A stretch of DNA of 33,259 bases from a virus: positions 1-33,259 of IMG/VR virus record IMGVR_UViG_3300006868_000051; one strand, written 5' to 3'. Under the pieces are notes generated by a model. That model saw nothing but the letters and a program-made list of their open reading frames with translations, searched no databases and was not told the origin of the DNA. The number at the start of each line of letters is the position of its first letter. Position 1 is the first letter of the stretch. The position numbers and the translations under genes are program-made. This document shows positions 1-7,921 of this stretch, piece by piece.

Positions 1-1
1 A

Positions 2-139
2 ACTATTGAGCGCATCAAAAAAACTGAAGATGACGGCACCGTTTGGACCTTCAAAGCTAACGGACAAAACTGTATGGCTTTGGAATATCAAGCCTGGCTA
101 GCCGAAGGCAACGAACCACTGCCCGCTGACTCTGAATAA
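2..139 (+). CDS. 3' end of a small conserved phage protein (partial, start outside window)
   Basis: Only the last 45 codons are visible, reading in frame from base 2 to a TAA at 137-139. The tail is acidic and ends with a segment around ALEYQAWLAEGN followed by EPLPADSE. Similar ends occur on small cyanophage proteins encoded next to tail-fibre genes, so a fibre-assembly or chaperone-like role is possible, but this is an inference from style and position. The stop codon lies inside a late-promoter motif, a junction type repeated through the window. Confidence 0.6.
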   Translation, partial: TIERIKKTEDDGTVWTFKANGQNCMALEYQAWLAEGNEPLPADSE

Positions 140-142
140 ATA
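135..142 (+). promoter_or_regulatory. T4-like late promoter motif (AATAAATA)
   Basis: AATAAATA overlaps the TAA stop of the upstream partial gene and is followed by ACTAAATAAAAAAC. It lies 47 nt before the next start, the longest spacing in the set. Confidence 0.6.
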
Positions 143-189
143 ACTAAATAAAAAACAAACCATTCGTTCATAATATTTTCAGAACAATT

Positions 190-606
190 ATGGCTCACTT
201 CGCTAAACTTGACGAAAATAATGTCGTCACTCAAGTAATTGTAGTTGACAACAAGGACATTACTGATCCTCATACTGGACAGGAAGATGAGATCCTTGGT
301 ATTGCCTTCTGTAAGAAACTTCTTGGTGGAAACTGGAAGCAGACTTCTTACAATAACAATATGAGAGTCCGTTATGCTGGCATCGGATATTCCTATAACG
401 CTGGTCTCGATGCATTTGTTCCACCACAACCTCACGCATCTTGGGTTCTTGATAACGACACTGCTAACTGGGAGTCACCTCTTGGTGCAGCACCTGCATT
501 GACTGATGCAGAGTTGGAAGCAGGTTCATTCTATATCTGGGATGAAGATGCACATCAGGCAGACAACACAACTGGATGGGTATTAGAAACTCCTTCTGCT
601 GAGTGA
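190..606 (+). CDS. Conserved cyanophage protein of unknown function (138 aa)
   Basis: The 138-aa product begins MAHFAKLDENNVV and has the look of a conserved T4-like cyanophage protein: N-terminal AKLDENNVVTQVIVVDNKD, then a central region with GGNWKQTSYNNNMRVRYAG and a C-terminal acidic, tryptophan-containing part. No catalytic motif, membrane segment or signal peptide is visible. Placement among fibre genes and behind a late promoter suggests a virion-associated role, but I cannot assign a function. No clear Shine-Dalgarno sequence is visible; the ATG is the first in frame after the promoter. The gene ends at TGA 604-606, where the relic of another gene begins in a different frame. Confidence 0.85.
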   Translation: MAHFAKLDENNVVTQVIVVDNKDITDPHTGQEDEILGIAFCKKLLGGNWKQTSYNNNMRVRYAGIGYSYNAGLDAFVPPQPHASWVLDNDTANWESPLGAAPALTDAELEAGSFYIWDEDAHQADNTTGWVLETPSAE

Positions 607-643
607 GTTATTTAATGATCAACTTAAACAGTCGTTGGTCTGA
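605..643 (+). pseudogene. Relic 3' end of a second Peptidase_G2-type fibre gene
   Basis: Read in the frame of 605-643, the bases just after the 138-aa gene give ELFNDQLKQSLV and a stop. This aligns with the last residues of the 622-aa fibre protein downstream, DINEQLEKWLVR. The DNA agrees too: both end in GTTGGTCNGATAAATAACT and continue into CTAAAAA. There is no start codon or body, so this looks like the scar of a deleted paralogous fibre gene. The late promoter at 642-649 is retained at the junction. The short length makes this moderate-confidence. Confidence 0.5.
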
Positions 644-649
644 TAAATA
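642..649 (+). promoter_or_regulatory. T4-like late promoter motif (GATAAATA)
   Basis: GATAAATA followed by ACTAAAAAGC, ending 16 nt before the ATG at 666. The leader is nearly the same as that at 23731-23754. Confidence 0.75.
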
Positions 650-665
650 ACTAAAAAGCACTATA

Positions 666-1076
666 ATGGCACTTGATCGCTTAACACAGATTACAACAAC
701 TGGTATTTCCACTGGATCATCAATATCAGTATCTTCTATTGATGTTGTTGGTGGTGTAGGTTTAACCACGACTTTTTCTGTTGAGGGTCAATCTCAAATA
801 AGAAAAGTTGCCATTACAACAACGTCAACCGATTTGACGTTAGAAGTAGGTAGAACATATGTTTATTATGATGCTGGAACTTACACACTTCCAGCATCAC
901 CAGAACATGGAGATAAGATTGAGGTGATAAATAGGAGCGGAGTCACAACAGCGATTCTTGCAAGAAATGGCAGCAACATTATGGGAGTTGCTGATGACTT
1001 AGAGTTAGATATTCTTGATGCTAATTTCAAGATTCTTTATGCTAATAATATAGATGGTTGGATAGTAGGTAGTTAA
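666..1076 (+). CDS. Short tail-fibre / virion structural protein (136 aa)
   Basis: The N-terminus (MALDRLTQITTTGISTGSSI) resembles that of the 136-aa product at 17099, sharing a TxxIxTxSSISVS pattern. The C-terminal ~80 residues form a predicted beta-rich domain with YTLPASPEHGDKIEVINRSG, then a NGSNIMGVADDLELDI segment and a final DGWIVGS. This is a familiar C-terminal fold of phage fibre proteins: LPASP, RNGxNIMG and a closing GW. It is followed 3 nt later by the 622-aa fibre gene with no promoter between, so the two are probably co-translated. The binding target is unknown. Confidence 0.8.
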   Translation: MALDRLTQITTTGISTGSSISVSSIDVVGGVGLTTTFSVEGQSQIRKVAITTTSTDLTLEVGRTYVYYDAGTYTLPASPEHGDKIEVINRSGVTTAILARNGSNIMGVADDLELDILDANFKILYANNIDGWIVGS

Positions 1077-1079
1077 GTT

Positions 1080-2948
1080 ATGCCAAGAAAACTTTCTAGA
1101 TATTTAAGAGGTCTTACCACAGAAATTGGGATTAGAACTTCAAGAAATTTAGTTATTGGAACAGATGAAAGAATTGCAGATACTGCTGAGCATAGACTCC
1201 AAGTGGATAGTGGTGCTGTCTTTACTGGTAATGCTGGCATTGGAACAACAAATCCTCAGGCAAAACTTGATGTTGTAGGTGATGTTAAAGTTAGTGGAGA
1301 CTTAAATATTGGTATTGGTTCTGTCGGTATTGGTATTGCCGATCCATATTATCTTCTTGATGTTCGTTTTAACGATGATACTACAGAGTTAAGTGGTGGT
1401 GCTTCTGGTAACTGGGGTGCTCAAGGTCTAAGACTTGAAAATGATAATACTACTGCTGGTAGTATGTCTTTGATGCATTTTAGATCGGGCAATAATGCTG
1501 ATTGGCACGTTGGAACAAAATATTATGGTACTGCTAATTCTGACTTTATAATGCTTGAGGAGGGCGTTGAAAAACTTCGTATTACAAATGAGGGCAGAGT
1601 TGGTATTGGGACAGATACCCCAAATGCTAACTTAGAGATTTGGGGAGATGAGGGACTATACATTCAGTCGGCAACAAGTGCAACAGAAGCAAAGATAAGA
1701 TTATCATCCCATATTGCTTCTGCAATTGATTACAGTAATCCATTTGCTGATGGTTCGTTTCAATATGGAACTATAAGTTATACTCACTCTGATACTGATT
1801 CGGGTGATTATTATAGTGGTAATACTTATAATGAAAGGTTTCTTGTACAAGGATCAGAGACTAAAACTAAGTTTCAAGTTAATGGTGATATTTGGTCAGT
1901 AACTGAAGATGGTGCTAGCGGAAGATTTGCTTGTATTGATGGTGTAGGTCGCTTTTATAGCAGTGTAACTACTGGTTTACTTTACCATCCAGATGGAACT
2001 CGTACATATAGTGGCTCTGAGAATGGGCATTATTCTTATGTAAACGGTTCCGATACTTATACTTATATTGCAGCAAGGGAAGCTAGTGATTGGTCTGCTA
2101 TTTTCCATTCCAAGTATGTTGACGTTAATAGACATGGATTTTACGGGAATGGAGTTGCTTCCCATTACAGTACAATGTATATTGGAAGAGTATTTGATAA
2201 TGGTACTAGTTCTACTCCTGTTTCTGATTATAATTCAGCAGAATATGGTATTCAATGCCATGCATCTGCATCAAATGATAGAACATATATGTATGGAAGA
2301 AATGTTGCCGACACCTCAGCAGTTTTTCTTTCTCAAGTTAATGGTGAAGATAATATTGAGTTTACAGCAGCTGGTAATGGATATTGGGATGGTAGTGCTG
2401 ACAATGGTCCTGCTGACTATGCAGAATACTTTGAGTGGGCAGATGGAAATCCAAATAATGAAGATAGAGTTGGAAAGACTGTAGTTATTGTTCCAAATAC
2501 AAATGGTAAAATTGGAATTGCTTCAACAACTGATGATGCCTCATTGATTATTGGTGCTGTTTCTGGAAGACCAGCAATTGTTGGTGACAGTGCTCACTTT
2601 GCATGGCATGGAAGATATAGAACTGATGAATTTAATCGAAGGATTACAGAAACTGTTGAGATCTATACTTATGAAGGTGTTGATGGTGAATTGGAAAGGG
2701 TCAGAAAAGACAAACTTGAAGAAGGATTTGAAATTCCAGACAATTGGACTTTAACAACTGCAGAGTCATTATCTTTAAGTGATGATTATGATCCTAGTAT
2801 GGATTATACTCCAAGAGAAGATCGTCCAGAGTGGAGTCCAATTGGTTTACTGGGTAAACTGACAGTATATAAAGATCAAATTAAGGGTGATCGTTGGATC
2901 AAAATGGAAGATATTAATGAGCAACTTGAAAAATGGTTGGTCCGATAA
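1080..2948 (+). CDS. Tail fibre protein with C-terminal Peptidase_G2 (intramolecular chaperone autocleavage) domain
   Basis: 622 aa. Residues ~50-190 carry three copies of a fibre repeat (GIGTTNPQAKLDV at 53-65, VGIGIADPYYLLDV at 82-95, VGIGTDTPNANLEI at 174-187) typical of trimeric beta-helical shafts. The middle is rich in G, S, T, Y and N, as in receptor-binding shafts. From ~residue 446 the sequence matches the Peptidase_G2 family: DYAEYFEWADGN, a VSGRPAIVGDSAHFAWHGRY segment with DEF after it, and a terminal PEWSPIGLLGKL. In phi29-like appendage proteins this family trimerises the fibre and then cleaves itself off. The same maturation is inferred here. Catalytic residues were not verified. 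It is co-transcribed with the 136-aa gene, and its stop lies inside a late promoter. Confidence 0.88.
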   Translation: MPRKLSRYLRGLTTEIGIRTSRNLVIGTDERIADTAEHRLQVDSGAVFTGNAGIGTTNPQAKLDVVGDVKVSGDLNIGIGSVGIGIADPYYLLDVRFNDDTTELSGGASGNWGAQGLRLENDNTTAGSMSLMHFRSGNNADWHVGTKYYGTANSDFIMLEEGVEKLRITNEGRVGIGTDTPNANLEIWGDEGLYIQSATSATEAKIRLSSHIASAIDYSNPFADGSFQYGTISYTHSDTDSGDYYSGNTYNERFLVQGSETKTKFQVNGDIWSVTEDGASGRFACIDGVGRFYSSVTTGLLYHPDGTRTYSGSENGHYSYVNGSDTYTYIAAREASDWSAIFHSKYVDVNRHGFYGNGVASHYSTMYIGRVFDNGTSSTPVSDYNSAEYGIQCHASASNDRTYMYGRNVADTSAVFLSQVNGEDNIEFTAAGNGYWDGSADNGPADYAEYFEWADGNPNNEDRVGKTVVIVPNTNGKIGIASTTDDASLIIGAVSGRPAIVGDSAHFAWHGRYRTDEFNRRITETVEIYTYEGVDGELERVRKDKLEEGFEIPDNWTLTTAESLSLSDDYDPSMDYTPREDRPEWSPIGLLGKLTVYKDQIKGDRWIKMEDINEQLEKWLVR

Positions 2949-2951
2949 ATA
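2944..2951 (+). promoter_or_regulatory. T4-like late promoter motif (GATAAATA) in a stop codon
   Basis: The TAA stop of the 622-aa gene (2946-2948) lies inside the motif. It is followed by ACTAAAAAACC and ends 14 nt before the next ATG, so the transcript would be almost leaderless. Confidence 0.8.
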
Positions 2952-2965
2952 ACTAAAAAACCATA

Positions 2966-3739
2966 ATGGGATATCTTGGCAGGGGTTTAGACAGAGGGAA
3001 CTATTTAAAACTGGACGACATACAGTCACAGTTTGATGGTTCCAAAGTGACCTTTAATTTGACATCTGGTGGTCAAGTATTTTATCCTGGTTCTTCCTAT
3101 TCCATTTTAGTTTCACTTGCTGGTATTATTCAAGAACCAGAGTCTGCTTATACTATTACAAATAATACTATTACATTTGCTTCTGCACCAGCAGCAACTG
3201 ATGATTATTTTTGTATTGCCTTAGGTGTTCCACTTGCTATCGGTGTTCCTGGACAAGGAACAGTTAACTCAACACATATTCAGAGTGGATCTATTAGTTT
3301 TGAATTATTAGACTCTGATGCTAGAGGTGTTGGTATTCAGTCTGGTGGTGTTTCGATTGCTGGTGCTGGTGTAACTCAACTCAACTTTGTTGGTACTGGC
3401 AATACTTTCATATATAATTCTTCTACTAATACAGTAGATATTAGTATTGAAGGTGGTGGAGGAGTTGCGGGTATTGTAACTGCAGTTGATAATACTAATT
3501 CTGAAATAGTTATAGTTGGCATTGGTACAACAGTAGTTGCTGGTGCTGCTAAATCTGAAGGTGTATTACAGTCTCGTGGCAACGTCGCTATTGTAGAAGG
3601 AGCACTATTAACTGATAAGAATATTGAAGGAGAAATATTTGTACCCAATGATAAAAACGCACTTCTTATTGGACCAGTAACTGTTGGTGTTGCCGCAACA
3701 ATTGATGTTGCACCAGGTTCTGTTCTGGTTATAGTCTAA
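2966..3739 (+). CDS. YLG-type fibre adaptor-like structural protein, block A (257 aa)
   Basis: Residues 1-88 (MGYLGRGLDRGNYLKLDDI, then FDGS..TFNLTSGGQ, VSLAGIIQEP, ITFASAPAATDD) form the beta-sandwich found at the N-terminus of many marine phage fibre proteins. Residues ~125-165 (GIQSGGVSIAG, LNFVGTGNTF, NTVDISI) match the 423-aa protein at 23755. The last ~35 residues carry the C-terminal module KNALLIGPVT...VLVIV shared with five other products. It heads block A, ahead of a 181-aa protein and the 1193-aa adhesin. The combination of a shared end and a following adhesin suggests an adaptor, which is an inference. Confidence 0.82.
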   Translation: MGYLGRGLDRGNYLKLDDIQSQFDGSKVTFNLTSGGQVFYPGSSYSILVSLAGIIQEPESAYTITNNTITFASAPAATDDYFCIALGVPLAIGVPGQGTVNSTHIQSGSISFELLDSDARGVGIQSGGVSIAGAGVTQLNFVGTGNTFIYNSSTNTVDISIEGGGGVAGIVTAVDNTNSEIVIVGIGTTVVAGAAKSEGVLQSRGNVAIVEGALLTDKNIEGEIFVPNDKNALLIGPVTVGVAATIDVAPGSVLVIV

Positions 3740-3742
3740 ATA
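3735..3742 (+). promoter_or_regulatory. Weak late-promoter-like motif (TCTAAATA)
   Basis: TCTAAATA overlaps the TAA stop at 3737-3739. It departs from NATAAATA by one base, in the same way as the variant at 22259-22266. It ends 22 nt before the ATG at 3765. Confidence 0.35.
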
Positions 3743-3764
3743 TTAGAAAGGATATTATAAGAGA

Positions 3765-4310
3765 ATGAGTACTCTCCGCGTTAGTAATATTGAGGCGAAG
3801 GCGGATGCGTCTAGTCCCTCAGTAAATGAAAAAGTAAAAGTTACTAACTCTAATGGTGATGTATTAGTCACTATTAATGGGGAGACTTCTGGAATTACAA
3901 CTGTTGGTATTAATACAACAGAACAAACTTTTAATGTTGATTCAAATCAGAATGTAACATTTGTTGGTGACTTATATGCACCAAATATTTCTGTTGCAGG
4001 AACGATTACATATGATGATGTAACTAACGTTGACTCTATCGGCATTGTAACCGCACGGAACGACTTACATCTGGTAGGTGCAGCGTCATCAGTCGGTATT
4101 AGAACAGACCAACCAGAAGTCTGTCTAGATGCCTCACAAGCAACTGATGCCTTTGCACTTCCACAAGGAACCACAGCACAAAGACCCACTGGAAATAATC
4201 CCTACATAAGATACAACACAACCAACAGTGCTTTGGAGTTCTATAACGGCACTGATTGGGTAGAGATTATCAGTGATTATTTTCCAACTGGTTCAGTAAT
4301 TTTAGGTTGA
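3765..4310 (+). CDS. Short tail-fibre protein, block A (181 aa)
   Basis: The N-terminus MSTLRVSNIEAK is one of ten similar tags in the window. The middle has repeat-like strands with VTTVGINTTEQ-type spacing and the motif YDDVTNVDSIGIVTAR. The C-terminal ~60 residues (VCLDASQATDAFALP, GTT.QRP, IRYNTTNSALEFYNGTDWVEI) nearly repeat those of the 142-aa protein at 25055. This last domain is common at fibre ends. The next gene, the giant adhesin, begins 11 nt later after a GAGGTAA ribosome site, so the two are probably translated together. Confidence 0.85.
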   Translation: MSTLRVSNIEAKADASSPSVNEKVKVTNSNGDVLVTINGETSGITTVGINTTEQTFNVDSNQNVTFVGDLYAPNISVAGTITYDDVTNVDSIGIVTARNDLHLVGAASSVGIRTDQPEVCLDASQATDAFALPQGTTAQRPTGNNPYIRYNTTNSALEFYNGTDWVEIISDYFPTGSVILG

Positions 4311-4321
4311 GGTAAGACATA

Positions 4322-7300
4322 ATGGCAAATGAGTATTTAAAAAGAACTCCTACAAGTAGTGGCAATAGAAAGGTTTTTACTTGGGCAGGTTGGGTAAAGA
4401 GACAACAAGATGCTTATGAAATAATAAGTTTTTCTAGTCCCAATACAGTCAATGATGGACTAGTAATGTTTGGATTTAATGCTAGTGGGGGTACAGGTAT
4501 CTACCTTAATTTTTATCAGTCATCTACTTCTAGAGTTTATGAAGTAGATGAAGAATATAGAGATTTTGGTTCTTGGTTACACTATCAAATCGTTGTTGAT
4601 ACAACACAGGCAACTGAGGATGATAGACTTAACCTTTACATAAACGGTGTTCAGAGATCTTTGAGTGTTGTTTCTGGATATTCTGCTATTCCCCAAAATT
4701 ATCTTTGTGATAATATGACAGCAGGGCAGGAAACATTGCTTGGAGTTGGACGTAATAGTTCTGGAAATTTTGCTGGGTATGCCAAATTAGAATTATCTGA
4801 TATTTTTTTCGTAGACGGTCAAGCACTCACACCAGATGTGTTTGGTTTCTATAAGGACGGAAAAGGATATCAGTCTTCTGGAACTTCACAAGCAACTGAT
4901 TTCAGACCAGGACAATGGGTTCCAAAGACACCAAGAATTATCAAGACTGAAATCAACCGCAGAGGTGGATTTGGAGTCAATGGTTTCTATCTACCAATGA
5001 ATGATAGTTCCAACTTTGGTGCTGACTTCCATACCACACCAAATAGTATTATCACTCTGAAAGGAGAGAACCTACCACAACCACGCAACGGTGCTCCAGA
5101 GACAACTGATGCTTATGTCAGTCAGTTAAGAACAGACCCTTATGCTGCTAATTTGGTTCTTGCTGTTCCTGGTATTTCTACTGCTACTGGTCCAGAATTG
5201 GTAACAAATGGAGATTTTAGTAATGGTACAAGTGGTTGGACATTAAATTCAGCAACTGGAACATTAAGTGTTGTTAATGGAGAATTATTCGTAGAATATG
5301 TAAGTACTAATGGTGCAAATTGTATTCAAACAATCACAACAGAAATTGGTAAATCATATAAGGTATCCGTTACATCCAGAACAGCAACTTCAAATCAACC
5401 TGCAAAATTTAGTGTCGGAACAGCGGCAAATACTAATGATTTGACAGCAAGAATTGATAATAATGATACATCTAATAAAATACAAACTGCTTCTTTTGTT
5501 GCCACATCAACTACCACATATCTTACCTTAGGAGCAAACTATACATCAGATGCATATTTTGATAATATTTCAGTAAGGGAAGTAAATATCCCAACAGATT
5601 ACTCTGCCGATATTAAAGGTAGTGGAAGTAATAAGACTCTTACAGTAAACGGTGGTGCTGGTATCGCTGATATTCCATCATATTATGGAAGTGCTTTAAG
5701 TTTTGATGGTACTGATGATTATTTTACAGTTCCCAATACAGCAGATTTGAGGATGGGATCTGATGATTTTACAGTTGAAGCTTGGTTATATGCCAAGGAC
5801 TTTACAGGTGGTAATGGCATTGTTGGTCTTTGGAATTATGCTGGAGGTCTGAATAGAAGAAGTTGGCTCTTATATACTGGATCTAGTAATGATGCAAATT
5901 TTATCGTGTCATCTGACGGAACATCTGCAGGACAATTGGTTATATCAAGTGGGAATAACTTTTTAACAACAAATCAATGGAATCATATTGTTGGAGAAAA
6001 AGAAGGAACTACCATACGTCTGTATGTTAATGGTGTGGTTGTTGGTATATCTACCGTAGCACCTTCATCATTGTACGAAAATACCGACGATACTATTAAA
6101 ATTGGTACTTGGGATGCTGGATCCACAGAAGAAACTAATGGATATATACAAGATGTCCGTGTATACAAAGGCGTAGCAAAATACAAAGGTGGTTTTGATG
6201 TTCCGAAACCTTATGCCCCAGTAGGTATTGAGAGTTGGAGAGCAGTTCCTGATTGCACTGCGAATAACTTTGCTACTTTAAATCCTCTTGATACAGCTAA
6301 CCTTGTACCATTTAATGGTAACTTATCTATAGATCAATCTAGTGGGGGATGGCATACTCTTCTGGGAACACATTATGTAAGAAGTGGAAAGTGGTATGCA
6401 GAAATGAGAATAGATAGATTGGACTGGATTTTCTTTGGTATAGACCAAACTTGGTTAGAAACACACACAAGACACGTAGGTGGTCAGACTGGATCTAAAG
6501 GAGTTGGACTTGTATATAATACTGGAAGTAGAGGAGATATAACATACAATGGTACAAATAGTGTATACACTGGTGGAGATGCTACGGCAGCAACTGGGGA
6601 TATAATATCAATTGCTCTGGACTTGGATAGTAATAATATAAAATTTTATAAAAATAATGTTCTTCAATATAATTTAACTAATATATTAGAATCGGGAGCA
6701 GACTATGCATTTGGAGTATCTCCTTATAGTAATGTTGCTGCTACAGTAAACTTCGGGCAAAACCCAACATTCTCTGGAAACACCACAGCAGGAACCTATA
6801 CCGATTCTAATGGTAAAGGACTCTTCAAGTATCAACCTCCAAGTGGTTTCCTAGCATTATGTGAGGACAACTTACCAACTCCTGCGATTAAGAATCCTGG
6901 TGAGCACTTTAAGACTGTGCTTTGGACTGGTGATGGGAACACTAGAAGTATTACTGGTATTGGATTCCAACCAGACTTGGTTTGGATAAAGTCAAGAAAT
7001 GCTCAACTATACCATTTACTTACTAATAGTGTTACGGGGGTTGACAATACTTTATCTACCAATACCACAGATGCTGAATCATTTTCCACTGAAAGAGTTT
7101 TGAATTCTTTTGATAGTGATGGATTTTCACTTAATGTTGATGATGGTTCTGGTTACTATGGATGGAATGTAAGCGGTCAAAATATGATCGCCTGGTGTTG
7201 GAAAGCAGGTGGTCCAGCAGTAACAAATACTGATGGAAGTATCACATCACAGGTGAGTGCTAATCAGACTGCTGGGTTTAGTATTGTTTCTTATACTGTT

Positions 7301-7903
7301 TCAGGAACTTCTGCATATACTACTGGACATGGTTTGAATCAAGCACCAGAATTTATAATCTGGAAGTCAAGAGATAGAGATGCTGGATGGTCCATTTATC
7401 ATAAAGACATTGGGAATGCCAATGTTTTGAGATTTACCACTGCTGCTGCTTCTGCCAGTGGTTCTTGGAATAGTACAACTCCAACTTCTTCTATTGTATC
7501 ACATGGAGGATATTATGATGGTGATAAAATAATCTATTATGCGTGGCACAGTGTAGAAGGTTTCAGTAAGTTTGGAAGTTATATAGGTAATGATAGCACT
7601 GACGGACCCTTTGTGTATTGTGGATTTAAACCTGCTTGGGTAATGATTAAGGCAGCAATTGGAGTAACAAATGGTTGGGTAATAATGGATAATGCTAGAA
7701 GTTCTGATAATCCCAATGGAGAAACTATTTTTGCAGATAATTCCAATACTGAATACACCGACTTAACATACAGAGCAATGGATTTTCTTTCCAATGGATT
7801 TAAAATTAGAGCGGGTGTTGGAAATGAAAGGAATGGTAATGGAGCAACTTACATCTTCGCTGCCTTCGCAGAGTCACCATTCCAGACGGCGAACGCTAAA
7901 TAA
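4322..7903 (+). CDS. Large multi-lectin-domain adhesin, block A (1193 aa)
   Basis: Domains, by residue and by eye: an N-terminal LamG-like domain (1-175, opening MANEYLKRTPTSSGNRK); a conserved linker (160-285); a carbohydrate-binding-like domain starting ELVTNGDFSNGTSGW (291-420); a second LamG-like domain (455-630, with DDFTVEAWLY and NQWNHIVG); a SPRY-like domain (665-812, with GKWYAEMRID and IALDLDSNNIKFYKN); and C-terminal repeats of a pattern GFxPDLVWIK...AWCWKAGG (about 880-965, 1000-1075 and 1100-1185). These folds bind glycans or proteins, so receptor recognition is inferred. It is a paralogue of the 1185-aa protein at 25495, with near-identical linkers and diverged domains. No signal peptide or membrane segment is seen. 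Confidence 0.88.
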   Translation: MANEYLKRTPTSSGNRKVFTWAGWVKRQQDAYEIISFSSPNTVNDGLVMFGFNASGGTGIYLNFYQSSTSRVYEVDEEYRDFGSWLHYQIVVDTTQATEDDRLNLYINGVQRSLSVVSGYSAIPQNYLCDNMTAGQETLLGVGRNSSGNFAGYAKLELSDIFFVDGQALTPDVFGFYKDGKGYQSSGTSQATDFRPGQWVPKTPRIIKTEINRRGGFGVNGFYLPMNDSSNFGADFHTTPNSIITLKGENLPQPRNGAPETTDAYVSQLRTDPYAANLVLAVPGISTATGPELVTNGDFSNGTSGWTLNSATGTLSVVNGELFVEYVSTNGANCIQTITTEIGKSYKVSVTSRTATSNQPAKFSVGTAANTNDLTARIDNNDTSNKIQTASFVATSTTTYLTLGANYTSDAYFDNISVREVNIPTDYSADIKGSGSNKTLTVNGGAGIADIPSYYGSALSFDGTDDYFTVPNTADLRMGSDDFTVEAWLYAKDFTGGNGIVGLWNYAGGLNRRSWLLYTGSSNDANFIVSSDGTSAGQLVISSGNNFLTTNQWNHIVGEKEGTTIRLYVNGVVVGISTVAPSSLYENTDDTIKIGTWDAGSTEETNGYIQDVRVYKGVAKYKGGFDVPKPYAPVGIESWRAVPDCTANNFATLNPLDTANLVPFNGNLSIDQSSGGWHTLLGTHYVRSGKWYAEMRIDRLDWIFFGIDQTWLETHTRHVGGQTGSKGVGLVYNTGSRGDITYNGTNSVYTGGDATAATGDIISIALDLDSNNIKFYKNNVLQYNLTNILESGADYAFGVSPYSNVAATVNFGQNPTFSGNTTAGTYTDSNGKGLFKYQPPSGFLALCEDNLPTPAIKNPGEHFKTVLWTGDGNTRSITGIGFQPDLVWIKSRNAQLYHLLTNSVTGVDNTLSTNTTDAESFSTERVLNSFDSDGFSLNVDDGSGYYGWNVSGQNMIAWCWKAGGPAVTNTDGSITSQVSANQTAGFSIVSYTVSGTSAYTTGHGLNQAPEFIIWKSRDRDAGWSIYHKDIGNANVLRFTTAAASASGSWNSTTPTSSIVSHGGYYDGDKIIYYAWHSVEGFSKFGSYIGNDSTDGPFVYCGFKPAWVMIKAAIGVTNGWVIMDNARSSDNPNGETIFADNSNTEYTDLTYRAMDFLSNGFKIRAGVGNERNGNGATYIFAAFAESPFQTANAK
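4343..4398 (+). repeat. Identical tract A1 (56 nt), copy in block A
   Basis: By eye, 56 consecutive bases are the same as 25516-25571. They encode the N-terminal RTPTSSGNRKVFTWAGWVK segment of both large adhesins. Confidence 0.9.
4805..4845 (+). repeat. Identical tract A2 (41 nt), copy in block A
   Basis: By eye, identical to 25951-25991. It encodes the FFVDGQALTPDVFG linker after the first lectin-like domain. Confidence 0.88.
6764..6904 (+). repeat. Highly conserved linker tract A3, copy in block A
   Basis: This stretch matches 27916-28056 closely. It contains identical runs of 35 nt (6764-6798 with 27916-27950) and 45 nt (6860-6904 with 28012-28056). It encodes the linker between the SPRY-like domain and the C-terminal repeats. 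Confidence 0.85.
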
Positions 7904-7921
7904 TAGAAAACCTGATATAAG

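Noticed and set aside
615-650. An 11-codon ORF MINLNSRWSDK ending in the late promoter
   Set aside because: The competing frame at 605-643 matches the end of a known fibre protein in this window, which explains the sequence better.
7904-7921. Late promoter between the 1193-aa adhesin and glycine-rich protein 1
   Set aside because: The 18-nt gap has GATATAAG only; it does not match NATAAATA, so read-through transcription is more likely.
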